Part shown: positions 24,024 through 33,406 of the stretch, piece by piece | Numbering within the stretch: position 1 is the first letter of the stretch | How the letters are laid out: each line of letters starts with the position of its first letter | Source of the DNA: a virus | Length of the DNA: 40,185 bases | Direction: 5' to 3' (one strand) | IMG/VR virus record: IMGVR_UViG_3300009151_000149 | Location: 1 to 40,185 of that record | Made by a program: the position numbers and the translations under genes | Notes under the pieces: generated by a model | The model's database searches: none | What the model was told of the DNA's origin: nothing | The model's input: the letters and a program-made list of their open reading frames with translations, nothing else

Positions 24024-27000
24024 ATGGCAGCAGAATTTAAGATAGGTAGACTACGATATACATGGGCAGGCGCATGGGCTCCTAGTACTGTATACGCACG
24101 AGACGATGTAATTCTTAATGACGGTAAAGCATACACTTGCCTAATTCCAAATACATCCAGCGCAAATTTTTATACAGATTTGTATGCTACTTTTCCTTGC
24201 TGGGCACTGGTAGTTGACGGTAAGACATGGACAGGTCCGTGGCTAACTAACTACTCATACGGTGTCGGACATATTGTTGTTTTTGGCGGCAAAGTTTACT
24301 ACTCATCAACTGCACATACTAGTACTACTTTTGCGGCCAATGTGGCAAACTGGACTGAATATACAGAGTCTGATGGGTGGAAAACAACATGGACTACTAA
24401 CACAATTTACGGTGTTAACGATGTTGTAAAATATGGCGGCATTGTTTATAAATGTACAGCTAATCATACCAGTGCTGCCGATAATATTCTTGGACTTGAA
24501 GCAAACTCAGCAAGCTGGACTGTATACTACTCTGGCGTTGATTATAAAGGCGCATGGAGTTCTGGCACACGATACAAACTAAACGACTTAGTTAAACTTA
24601 ACGGCAATATTTACATTTGCACACAGTATCACTCGGCAAGTTCTACATTCAATGCTAGTAACTTTAGTATGTATACGCCAGGGCAGTTATTTAAACTAGT
24701 ATGGTCAAACGGAACCACATATCAAATTGGTGATTCAGTATTGTTTGGCGGCAATGCATACATTAGCAAAACAGCAAACAATGTAAGTAATTCTCCAAAC
24801 ACTAGTACTGCCAACTGGTCATTGTTTAATATTGGATACAACTCAAGAAATACTTGGACGTCTGGCGCTAGTTATATGCCTGGAGACCTAGTAGCACGTA
24901 ATGGTCTTTTGTATAAAGCAACTGCAAACAGTACTGCACAAGATCCTAATACTGCTACTGTGAGTACTAGTTATGTTGCTGTTGGTAGTGCAGGAACTAA
25001 ACTAAATGTGTCATCCGTTACTAATATTTCTCCAGGAATGACACTGTCAAGTGATAGTTTTTTTAGCGGACAAAAAGTATCAACTGTTGTAACCAATACC
25101 GCATCGGCCACAGCTACTCTTACAGCACCAACAAGTATAACTATCAGTTCTTTTACATCTAAAACAGGAACAGGTCCTTATCTAGTAACATATGCGATAC
25201 CAACACAATCATCTGCACCGGCTACTGGTGTGCAGTATGTTGTAAGCGGTAATACTAATATTAATACTAATTCTATAGTATCATGTACAGCTAGTTCCAC
25301 TACCAGTATCACACTGAGCTATGCTATTGACCCCGGAACATATAGTACTCTTACTCCTACTACAATAATTCTAGCCAATGCCAGTATCTTAACACTATCT
25401 GGTAGTGTTACGGGTACGTTTGGGACTGGCATGGAAATTTCAGGAAGCGGTATAACAGCAGGCGCATATATTAGTGCCGGGTCAGGAAATACCTGGACTG
25501 TTGCAACCAACCAAACTGCAACATCGACTACTATCACCGGAACTAACCATTACATTACATTATCAAAAGCACCAGATACTACTATAACCGATGGTCAAGT
25601 ATTATCATTAGTTGGTATAAACTCGGTCTATTGGTCTTTGTTAATCCCCGGACAACAGTGGGCTAATCGCTGGGTTTCTGGAAATACTTATTTTGTCGGC
25701 GATGTGGTTTCTTGGGCCAACGGTACTTATGTTTGCGTAAACTACCAAGCGTCATCTCTGAATACTAGTCCAGATCAAGACACTAGGGGATCTAACTGGG
25801 TACTGTTGATTGCACATGATCTTAATAACTCGCTAAATGTTCAAGGCGATTTAAGAACATTCAAAGACGGAAAGCCTAGCGTATTGCCTATTACTAGTCC
25901 ACTTGGCGAGATTGACACATACGTATTAGCTGTATTAACTGACGTACCTAATTGGAAAAAAACAAACGTAGTAGCATCAGTATACTATGTTGACGCATAC
26001 AGTGGTATTGACTCTGCACATTTTGGTAGAACATGGGATCAACCTTGGAAAAGCATTAGATATGCTTGCGACACTGTCACAGCAGGATTTTATTTTCCAA
26101 ATGCAGTGGCATTATTAAAAGCCAACAAAGGATTTATGGTCGCAGAAATGCTACAATGGATGTTTTATCAAATGCAACAAAACAACAGTCCATTTAGTGC
26201 AGATAGTCTATGGGATATAAACTACACCCAACGCGATGCTGAAAGAATTATTGATGCAGTGATTTACGATTTAAAACGAGGTGGCAATAGTCAAATAGTC
26301 GCGGCTACCTTATCATATTTCTTTGTTGGTACTAAAGATCAGTTTATAAACAGTTTAACCGCAGCCTCTGTTGTTTATTACAGTCCAGCACTTAACTATT
26401 TGTTATCATTGATGCAGAGTATTGTAACTAATACTGTGCCAGCTGTTAACTATCAAACAACTAATGGAGTAGCCGCAACTAGTGTTGTGTATCAAACTAT
26501 TAACAACAGTTTAACCGCTGAAACTAATATAGCTACTAATATTTCAAGTCTAATGTCTATAGTTACTACAGCATTAACTAATCAAAATACTTACCTAGTA
26601 CCTAGTTCTAACACAGGAATCACTGCAATAATTAATGTTAAGACCGGAACATACAGTGAACAGTTACCCATTGTTATTCCAGAAAACGTTTCAATTGTTG
26701 GTGACGAACTACGAAGTTCAGTAGTCCAACCAGCAACTAACATTACAATGTATTGTACTGACACTATTGCTACCGGCAACCCGGCAACTGCAAATACTAT
26801 GGTTGTCAACAGTACTGTGGGATTAACAGATCAAATGCCATTGCAGTTTATTAGTCCTCCAGTTAACAATGCAATAACATCGTTTGGCGGAATAACATCG
26901 GGACAAACATATTATGTTGTGGGTAGTAGCATTACTAGCACATCATTACAAATAAATGATGGACCCACATTTACATTTACAGGCAGTGGTGTTATCGGCA

Positions 27001-30000
27001 GTAATATTATATCAAATGTTATTAACATTACATCACTAGCAGTTGGAATGAAAATAACAGGTGTTGCTGTTGCAAATAATACCTATGTATATGCTTTCTC
27101 TCAAAATGTTAATAGTATTGCTACTATTACTTTATGTATAGGATACCCCTTAGCTGACGGATATGTATTTGTAGCGGCTAATCAATCAGTAGGCGGCACT
27201 ATTCGAACACTTACTGCTAGCGGAAATCTAGTACAGTTTACTAATGGCAGCGGTAGTATGACAGTCTATGCAGGCGACTGTTTAAAAAACATGTTCTTAA
27301 TGCGTAACGGAACAACTATTCGTAACTTATCATTATACGGACTAAAAGGAACAATTACTGGTGTTAATCAATATACAACTGCAAGACCAACCGGGCCTGC
27401 ATATACTAGTTTAGATCCAGGAAATGGTCCAAACGATACTAGTGTCTGGATTATTCGTAAAAGTCCATATGCACAAAACTTAACAGTATTTGGCGATGGT
27501 GCCACTGGTATCAAGATAGATGGTACATTGCACAACGGCGGCAGTAAATCAATTGTATCTAATGACTACACTATGGTAATCAGCGACGGTATTGGTATCT
27601 GGTGTACTGGCCCTGGCGCAATCACTGAAGCTATTTCAGTGTTCTCATATTATGCTTATGCAGGATATTTTGCAGAATCTGGCGGACGTATTCGTTCAGC
27701 TAACGGTAACAGCTCATATGGTACATTTGGGGTTGTCAGCGAAGGCTATGACTTAACAGAAGTTCCGTTATCCGGAACAGTAAATAATCAATCACAACAA
27801 GTCCAAGCTACTGTTACCAGTGCGTTTGGTACAACTGACCAACTATTAAAGTTAAACTATAACAATGCCGGTTCAGGATATTACAAACCTGTAACTAATA
27901 TGCTAAAATATAGTAACGAATTTCTTACAACTTGGACTAACGATGCTAACTTATCGTTTATTAAAAATAGTACTGCACCAACAGGGTATACAGAAGCATG
28001 GTTACTTACAGGATCAACAGGAACTCAAGGTACAGGCTATATACAACAAAGTATCTCAATCAATCCAGCAGGGTACACATATACTAATATTAGCGGCGCT
28101 ACTCAGGAAGGTGCTCCTGGCAACAGTGCAACATTTAATATTACCGTTACACCTACTGCATATGTAGTAACAGTAAATACAGCAGGATCACTATATCAAA
28201 CAGGAAATAATATCCTTATTAAAGGGTCAGTGCTTGGCGGAGTAGATACTGATAATGATTTAACAATTGTTGTAGGTAACTTATCAGGTACTGGTATTTC
28301 TACTATTTCAGCATCAACAGGAACTGTACCTTTGGGTAGCAGTCAAGCATATACATTAAGTCTATATGTATATGCAGGAACATCAGCAAGTGTCGATATT
28401 CAAGCTGTGTTTTCTGGAACAACTACAGTGACCAGCGGTATTAACTATAACGTATCTAGTCACACAGTGACACCGTATAGCGGAACAAGTCTTACAAGTT
28501 CAGCAAATGGCGGAATATTACCAACTAGTTATGGCGCACAAAAAACTCTAGCAAATGGTTGGTATAGAGTTTGGTTCTCAGTTAGTGACTCAGTAGGCGT
28601 TAATAATAATTTAACATTTAAGTTTTTCCCACAAGGCGCCAATGCACCTATAGCAAACACTTATTCAATAATTTACGGAAGCCAAGTAGAAATATCAGGC
28701 AATACAGTTTCTCCAAAGTTCTATCTTGAAACAACAACTAATAGATTTACAGCGTATGCAAATTATGAAATTGTTGGTGCTGGCGCAAATGCTCTTTTAT
28801 CTGGAGACGAACCTCGCAGTCAAGCAATATTTAATGCAAGGATTACAACAGACAACAACGGATTTACTGGAGGTTCAGGTTATGCAAATAGTTCAAATAC
28901 TGCTCAAGATGGCGGTCTTTATAGCATTAAACTAGCATCAACCGATCAAGGACTTTATAATTATCTTGGTATGCGTGTTTTTATTAACTCAGGAACAGGA
29001 GCAGGACAGTATGGATTTATTTCATACTATAACAATGCCGCCGGAGTTGACTCAAATGGTATTGCTACTAAAACAGCACTGGTATTAAAAGAAAGTTATG
29101 ATCCGTTAACTATAATAACATCAACATATAACTCAACACCAGCTAATAACTTACTAACATTGGCATCAGGAACTGACGTAAGCCCGTGGTATGTAAATCA
29201 AGCAGTACAGTTTATTCCAACTTACTATACAACAACGGCAACATCAACATCTGTTGACACTGTAGTTGCTACTGCTACTGCTGGAGGTACTATAAACACC
29301 ATTTCTATACCTACTGCTAGTTTATTATTGAACATGCCAGTAACATTCGGTGAAGGCCCTTTTAACATCACTCCAGGATACCAATATTATATTACCGATA
29401 TTGATTATGTGAATAATGCAATACAGATATCAACCACGCTATCGGGTAATCCTATCGATCTAAATAACGTAGCAACTGGTTCTCAGACCATGTCTTATCC
29501 AAGATATTCTGGATACATTAAAGCACCAACTGCAAATATGGTTCCAAATATTCCTATTCAGTTCACTGGTGTGGCACTAGGTGGTGTAGTATTAGGAACA
29601 AACTATTATATTAACGAGATCGTTGACTCAAATAACTTTACAATATCCACAAATCTTGTAAAGTTAACTACAGTTGAAACAGTAGGTACGCCAGTTAGTA
29701 CTCCTATTAATCAAGTAAAAGCCACAACAACGTCGTTAGTGCCAATGACTCCAGTAGTATTCAGCGGAACAATATTTGACGCGGCAATTCAACCAGGCGT
29801 AGTTTATTATATCAGTAATATTGTCGATGCCGCCGGTTTTAATCTTGCATCTAGCATTATTAGAACAACTGTAACTAATACAGAGTTCAGCACTAACCTA
29901 GTTACAGTTGATGACGTAACCGGATTTATTGCAGGACAACCTATAATATTCAGCGGAATAGCGGCAGGAAAAACATTTGGTAACATTGCTCCTGAAACTG

Positions 30001-33000
30001 TATACTATATTCTAACAATTAATGCTGTTACTAATAAAATTACAATCAGCTCAGATAAAACAAATCCATATATATTAACTAATAGAAGCGGTTTAATACA
30101 GGCAAGAACATGCCCAGAACCGCTAACATTAGGAGGCGGTACCGGATCAATGACACTAACTACTACCGGAGCTAAGACAGTAGTTACACATAGTGTTGGA
30201 AACATTAGTACTATGAATGGAACATTCTCAACCAGTTTATTTGGCGGAGTAAACTCTTATACCATTTATTACATAACTGCTTTAACAAGCGGACAAAACC
30301 CAACTTTATCAATCAGCACAACACAAGCGGGAACTCCACTCACATTAACTACTGGTGTAGGTAATATGAGAATGGCCGCAAGTGGATGGGATAATATTAC
30401 TCCCGGAACTCCTTCAGTGATATCACTAGATTCTACAAGTGCATACTATATTGAACCTAGAACTGTAGCATCGGCTCCGCCGTATTCACAGACTTCAGGA
30501 ACAGTGGCAACATCACTAGTTGGTGGAGCATCTTTTACTAGTGTTGCCTACGGAAATAACTATTTTATAGCTATTCCAACAACTGGTACTATTGGTGCAT
30601 CATCAACTGACGGGGCAACATGGACTTCAATAAAATTACCAACAGGGATAACAGCATGGTCTACTATTGCCTACGGAAATAACTATTGGATAGCATTGGG
30701 AACAGCCACAGGTGGTGCCTCTATTGCGGCATATTCTAATTCAAACGGATTAGGTTGGAGACAAAGTTCATTACCTTCTACATCCACATGGAATAAAATC
30801 ATGTACGGCAACGGAACATTTGTTGCCATTAGTAGCGATAACACCCGTGCAGCCTACTCAACAAATCAGGGACAAACATGGACAGCAAGTAGTTTGCCAA
30901 GTAGTACACAAACAACATTAACCGGCACACCGGTAATAAGTACTGCACAACAAAAGTTTGGAATTTCTAGTTTATCTTTAAACGGTTCAAGTTACGTTAC
31001 TGTAGCAAGTGATACACGCTTTGCCTATAATAACGAAGATTTTACAATTGAATTTTTCTGGAGACCAACTGCTCTCGGTACACAGCAAGTATTAATCGAT
31101 CAACGCAGTGCTAGTAATGATGCGGCAATCTATTTAGAGATGAATACTGCTGGAAATATAAGATTATTTGTCAACAATGCTTATCAGATTACATCTAGTG
31201 TGGCCTGCTCAGCAGGATCTTGGAACCATGTAGCAATATCAAGGTCTAGTGGAATAACTAGGATGTTTGTCAACGGAACACTAACGCCAACAACTTATAC
31301 AGATGCTAATGCCTATGCGGCACGCCCTATAGTAATAGGAGCATCACGGACAGGAGGAACTGTTGCCACTGGTTATATTGACGAAGTAAGAGTTACTAGA
31401 GGCGTTTCTAGATACTCAACCACATTTACGCCCTCATTGTTTGCCTTTACACCAGATGCAAATACCATGCTGTTAATGCACTTTGATGATATTAATGGAA
31501 GTACGGCTATCACTAGCTCAATAGGATCATGGGTTAGTTTAACATATGGTTCAGGAATATTCCTTGCTATTAATAGTAACGGACAAAGCGCATGGAGCAC
31601 CAACGGTATTAGTTGGACATTGTCAACATTACCGACTAGCAATGTTATACTTAGTGGTGTTAGTATTGCCGGTGGTGCTGGACAGTTTACTTGCACAACA
31701 ACTACTACTCAGTTAGTTGTTGGACAGTCGGTAGTTATCACTGGCGCAAACTTAACTCCGTCCGGTACATACGGTGCAGTAACAAACGGCACATATTATA
31801 TCAGTGCTACTGACGGCAAATCAACATTTGTATTATCAGATACATATGCACACGCTATTGCTGGTACTAATGCTATAACAACAAGTTCTGGTACACCTAG
31901 TGGGTTAACATTCTCAGTAGGAGCACCAGCATATACTAGCGTGTCATTTGGTAATAACAAGTTTGTGGCAGTTCAATCTGGCACAGGTCTACGTTCAGCA
32001 ATTAGTTTTGACGGCGCTAACTGGACCCAATCATTAAACTATATGTCTGCTACTAAGGTAAGATACGGCCAAGGAGTATTTGTTGCCATTAACTCAGACA
32101 GTACATCGGCATGGGCAAGCGAGCACGGTATTTCTTGGACCAATAGAACACTAACTTACGGAAGTATTGACTCAATAGTATTTGGAATAACTAGTTCAAA
32201 CATTGGAGTGTTTGCAACACTAACTGGCGACGGTAGTCAATCAGGAAATGCAACAGCGATTAGTGAAGGTGCAAAGGCACAAGGCCGTCCAACTATCAAT
32301 TCGGGCGTAATCACTGCATTGTCATTATGGGAAACTGGCTCAAACTATGATCCAGCACTAACAACTCCTACTATCAGTCTTATAGATTATAACGTATCAG
32401 TATCTGCTACATTAACTCCTCGAGTCGGCAACGGCGCAATAGCCAACCCAACATTTATCAATAGAGGAACTGGATACAGTACAACGTCTACAGTGGTAAC
32501 TATTACTGGAGATGGTTATGCTGATACATATCAGATAGGATTAAACTTGATTGTCAGTAATCTAGCATCAGTACCGTTAGTTGGAAGTAACTTATCTATT
32601 GCAGGGAACAGTCAGATTTATAAAGTAACTAGTGCAAGTGCAGTATTTGGAACCACAGCTCCGTTTATTGAAGCAACTATTCAAGTGTCTCCTGAGATGA
32701 CTACAGCAAAGAGTCCGGCACATGGAACTGCTATTCAGTTACGCCAACTATACAGCCAGTGTCGTGTAACTAACCATGACTTCTTATTAGTTGGTACAGG
32801 TAATAAGGCCACAGCTAACTATCCATATACTGATATTACAACTGCTCAAATTCAAAATCAAGCAGTTGAAACTAATCAAGGACACGTATTCTATTCAAGC
32901 ACAGACGAAAACGGTAACTTTGCTGTAGGCGGACTATTTGGAGTTCAGCAGGCAACTGGTACTGTTACACTGAGTGCAACACAATTTGGACTAACCGGTC

Positions 33001-33353
33001 TACAAACATTGAGCCTAGGCGGCATTGCTGTAGGTAACTCAAGTGTAGTTGTAACGCAGTTTAGTACAGACAACACATTTGCAGCCAACTCTGACGCAAT
33101 AATCTCGACACAGCGAGCAGTTAAATCTTACTTAACAGGCCGTTTAAGTCAGGGTGGTGCAAATACCTATACCGGTAACTTTATTGCAGGTACAATAAGT
33201 GTTGGTGGTCCAAACTATATGAAATCAACAGTAGCAGCCGGGCTACCTGGATCTGATATTAAGATGCTTAACAAGGTCTATATTACTGGTTCTAAAGTAG
33301 ATGGCGGTATGGCAGCATTAGACATGTTTATGAGAAGCGCAAGAAATCGTTAA
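24024..33353 (+). CDS. Giant modular tail/adhesin protein (3109 aa)
   Basis: Domains in order, by approximate residue. 10-300 plus 545: seven repeats of type 'W..G..Y..GD.V...G..Y......(H)T', resembling chitin-binding CBM5/12 modules. 650-690: 'YYVDAYSG'. 737: helical 'RDAERIIDAVIYDLKRGGN'. 875-1250: beta-helix ('TGTYSEQLPIVIPENVSIVG', 'SYYAYAGYFAESGGRIRSAN'). 1250-2160: Ser/Thr-rich beta repeats with 'YYI..I....F.IS'. 2170-2720: Asp-box-like propeller (S-T-D-G-A-T-W and five similar) interrupted by a LamG/concanavalin-like domain (about 2300-2490). 2900-3109: C-terminus with 'VFYSSTDENGNFAVGGLF' and 'STQRAVKSYL'. The ribosome binding site is AAGGA (24010-24014). Probably a host-surface glycan-binding adhesin; no active site can be assigned. 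Related to the next gene. Confidence 0.82.
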   Translation: MAAEFKIGRLRYTWAGAWAPSTVYARDDVILNDGKAYTCLIPNTSSANFYTDLYATFPCWALVVDGKTWTGPWLTNYSYGVGHIVVFGGKVYYSSTAHTSTTFAANVANWTEYTESDGWKTTWTTNTIYGVNDVVKYGGIVYKCTANHTSAADNILGLEANSASWTVYYSGVDYKGAWSSGTRYKLNDLVKLNGNIYICTQYHSASSTFNASNFSMYTPGQLFKLVWSNGTTYQIGDSVLFGGNAYISKTANNVSNSPNTSTANWSLFNIGYNSRNTWTSGASYMPGDLVARNGLLYKATANSTAQDPNTATVSTSYVAVGSAGTKLNVSSVTNISPGMTLSSDSFFSGQKVSTVVTNTASATATLTAPTSITISSFTSKTGTGPYLVTYAIPTQSSAPATGVQYVVSGNTNINTNSIVSCTASSTTSITLSYAIDPGTYSTLTPTTIILANASILTLSGSVTGTFGTGMEISGSGITAGAYISAGSGNTWTVATNQTATSTTITGTNHYITLSKAPDTTITDGQVLSLVGINSVYWSLLIPGQQWANRWVSGNTYFVGDVVSWANGTYVCVNYQASSLNTSPDQDTRGSNWVLLIAHDLNNSLNVQGDLRTFKDGKPSVLPITSPLGEIDTYVLAVLTDVPNWKKTNVVASVYYVDAYSGIDSAHFGRTWDQPWKSIRYACDTVTAGFYFPNAVALLKANKGFMVAEMLQWMFYQMQQNNSPFSADSLWDINYTQRDAERIIDAVIYDLKRGGNSQIVAATLSYFFVGTKDQFINSLTAASVVYYSPALNYLLSLMQSIVTNTVPAVNYQTTNGVAATSVVYQTINNSLTAETNIATNISSLMSIVTTALTNQNTYLVPSSNTGITAIINVKTGTYSEQLPIVIPENVSIVGDELRSSVVQPATNITMYCTDTIATGNPATANTMVVNSTVGLTDQMPLQFISPPVNNAITSFGGITSGQTYYVVGSSITSTSLQINDGPTFTFTGSGVIGSNIISNVINITSLAVGMKITGVAVANNTYVYAFSQNVNSIATITLCIGYPLADGYVFVAANQSVGGTIRTLTASGNLVQFTNGSGSMTVYAGDCLKNMFLMRNGTTIRNLSLYGLKGTITGVNQYTTARPTGPAYTSLDPGNGPNDTSVWIIRKSPYAQNLTVFGDGATGIKIDGTLHNGGSKSIVSNDYTMVISDGIGIWCTGPGAITEAISVFSYYAYAGYFAESGGRIRSANGNSSYGTFGVVSEGYDLTEVPLSGTVNNQSQQVQATVTSAFGTTDQLLKLNYNNAGSGYYKPVTNMLKYSNEFLTTWTNDANLSFIKNSTAPTGYTEAWLLTGSTGTQGTGYIQQSISINPAGYTYTNISGATQEGAPGNSATFNITVTPTAYVVTVNTAGSLYQTGNNILIKGSVLGGVDTDNDLTIVVGNLSGTGISTISASTGTVPLGSSQAYTLSLYVYAGTSASVDIQAVFSGTTTVTSGINYNVSSHTVTPYSGTSLTSSANGGILPTSYGAQKTLANGWYRVWFSVSDSVGVNNNLTFKFFPQGANAPIANTYSIIYGSQVEISGNTVSPKFYLETTTNRFTAYANYEIVGAGANALLSGDEPRSQAIFNARITTDNNGFTGGSGYANSSNTAQDGGLYSIKLASTDQGLYNYLGMRVFINSGTGAGQYGFISYYNNAAGVDSNGIATKTALVLKESYDPLTIITSTYNSTPANNLLTLASGTDVSPWYVNQAVQFIPTYYTTTATSTSVDTVVATATAGGTINTISIPTASLLLNMPVTFGEGPFNITPGYQYYITDIDYVNNAIQISTTLSGNPIDLNNVATGSQTMSYPRYSGYIKAPTANMVPNIPIQFTGVALGGVVLGTNYYINEIVDSNNFTISTNLVKLTTVETVGTPVSTPINQVKATTTSLVPMTPVVFSGTIFDAAIQPGVVYYISNIVDAAGFNLASSIIRTTVTNTEFSTNLVTVDDVTGFIAGQPIIFSGIAAGKTFGNIAPETVYYILTINAVTNKITISSDKTNPYILTNRSGLIQARTCPEPLTLGGGTGSMTLTTTGAKTVVTHSVGNISTMNGTFSTSLFGGVNSYTIYYITALTSGQNPTLSISTTQAGTPLTLTTGVGNMRMAASGWDNITPGTPSVISLDSTSAYYIEPRTVASAPPYSQTSGTVATSLVGGASFTSVAYGNNYFIAIPTTGTIGASSTDGATWTSIKLPTGITAWSTIAYGNNYWIALGTATGGASIAAYSNSNGLGWRQSSLPSTSTWNKIMYGNGTFVAISSDNTRAAYSTNQGQTWTASSLPSSTQTTLTGTPVISTAQQKFGISSLSLNGSSYVTVASDTRFAYNNEDFTIEFFWRPTALGTQQVLIDQRSASNDAAIYLEMNTAGNIRLFVNNAYQITSSVACSAGSWNHVAISRSSGITRMFVNGTLTPTTYTDANAYAARPIVIGASRTGGTVATGYIDEVRVTRGVSRYSTTFTPSLFAFTPDANTMLLMHFDDINGSTAITSSIGSWVSLTYGSGIFLAINSNGQSAWSTNGISWTLSTLPTSNVILSGVSIAGGAGQFTCTTTTTQLVVGQSVVITGANLTPSGTYGAVTNGTYYISATDGKSTFVLSDTYAHAIAGTNAITTSSGTPSGLTFSVGAPAYTSVSFGNNKFVAVQSGTGLRSAISFDGANWTQSLNYMSATKVRYGQGVFVAINSDSTSAWASEHGISWTNRTLTYGSIDSIVFGITSSNIGVFATLTGDGSQSGNATAISEGAKAQGRPTINSGVITALSLWETGSNYDPALTTPTISLIDYNVSVSATLTPRVGNGAIANPTFINRGTGYSTTSTVVTITGDGYADTYQIGLNLIVSNLASVPLVGSNLSIAGNSQIYKVTSASAVFGTTAPFIEATIQVSPEMTTAKSPAHGTAIQLRQLYSQCRVTNHDFLLVGTGNKATANYPYTDITTAQIQNQAVETNQGHVFYSSTDENGNFAVGGLFGVQQATGTVTLSATQFGLTGLQTLSLGGIAVGNSSVVVTQFSTDNTFAANSDAIISTQRAVKSYLTGRLSQGGANTYTGNFIAGTISVGGPNYMKSTVAAGLPGSDIKMLNKVYITGSKVDGGMAALDMFMRSARNR

Positions 33354-33378
33354 TTACAAACATAAGAAATACAACAAA

Positions 33379-33386
33379 GATAAATA
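33379..33386 (+). promoter_or_regulatory. Late-promoter-like box GATAAATA
   Basis: One mismatch from TATAAATA, in the 53-nt gap between the two giant genes and 20 nt before the ATG at 33407. AGAGGA (33391-33396) can serve as ribosome binding site. Confidence 0.5.
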
Positions 33387-33406
33387 CTATCAGAGGATGA
33401 TATAAA

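Noticed and set aside
24024-33353. Sialidase activity from the Asp-box-like repeats
   Set aside because: I see no catalytic arginine triad or Tyr/Glu pair in a convincing arrangement, and Asp-box-like motifs also occur in non-enzymatic propellers.
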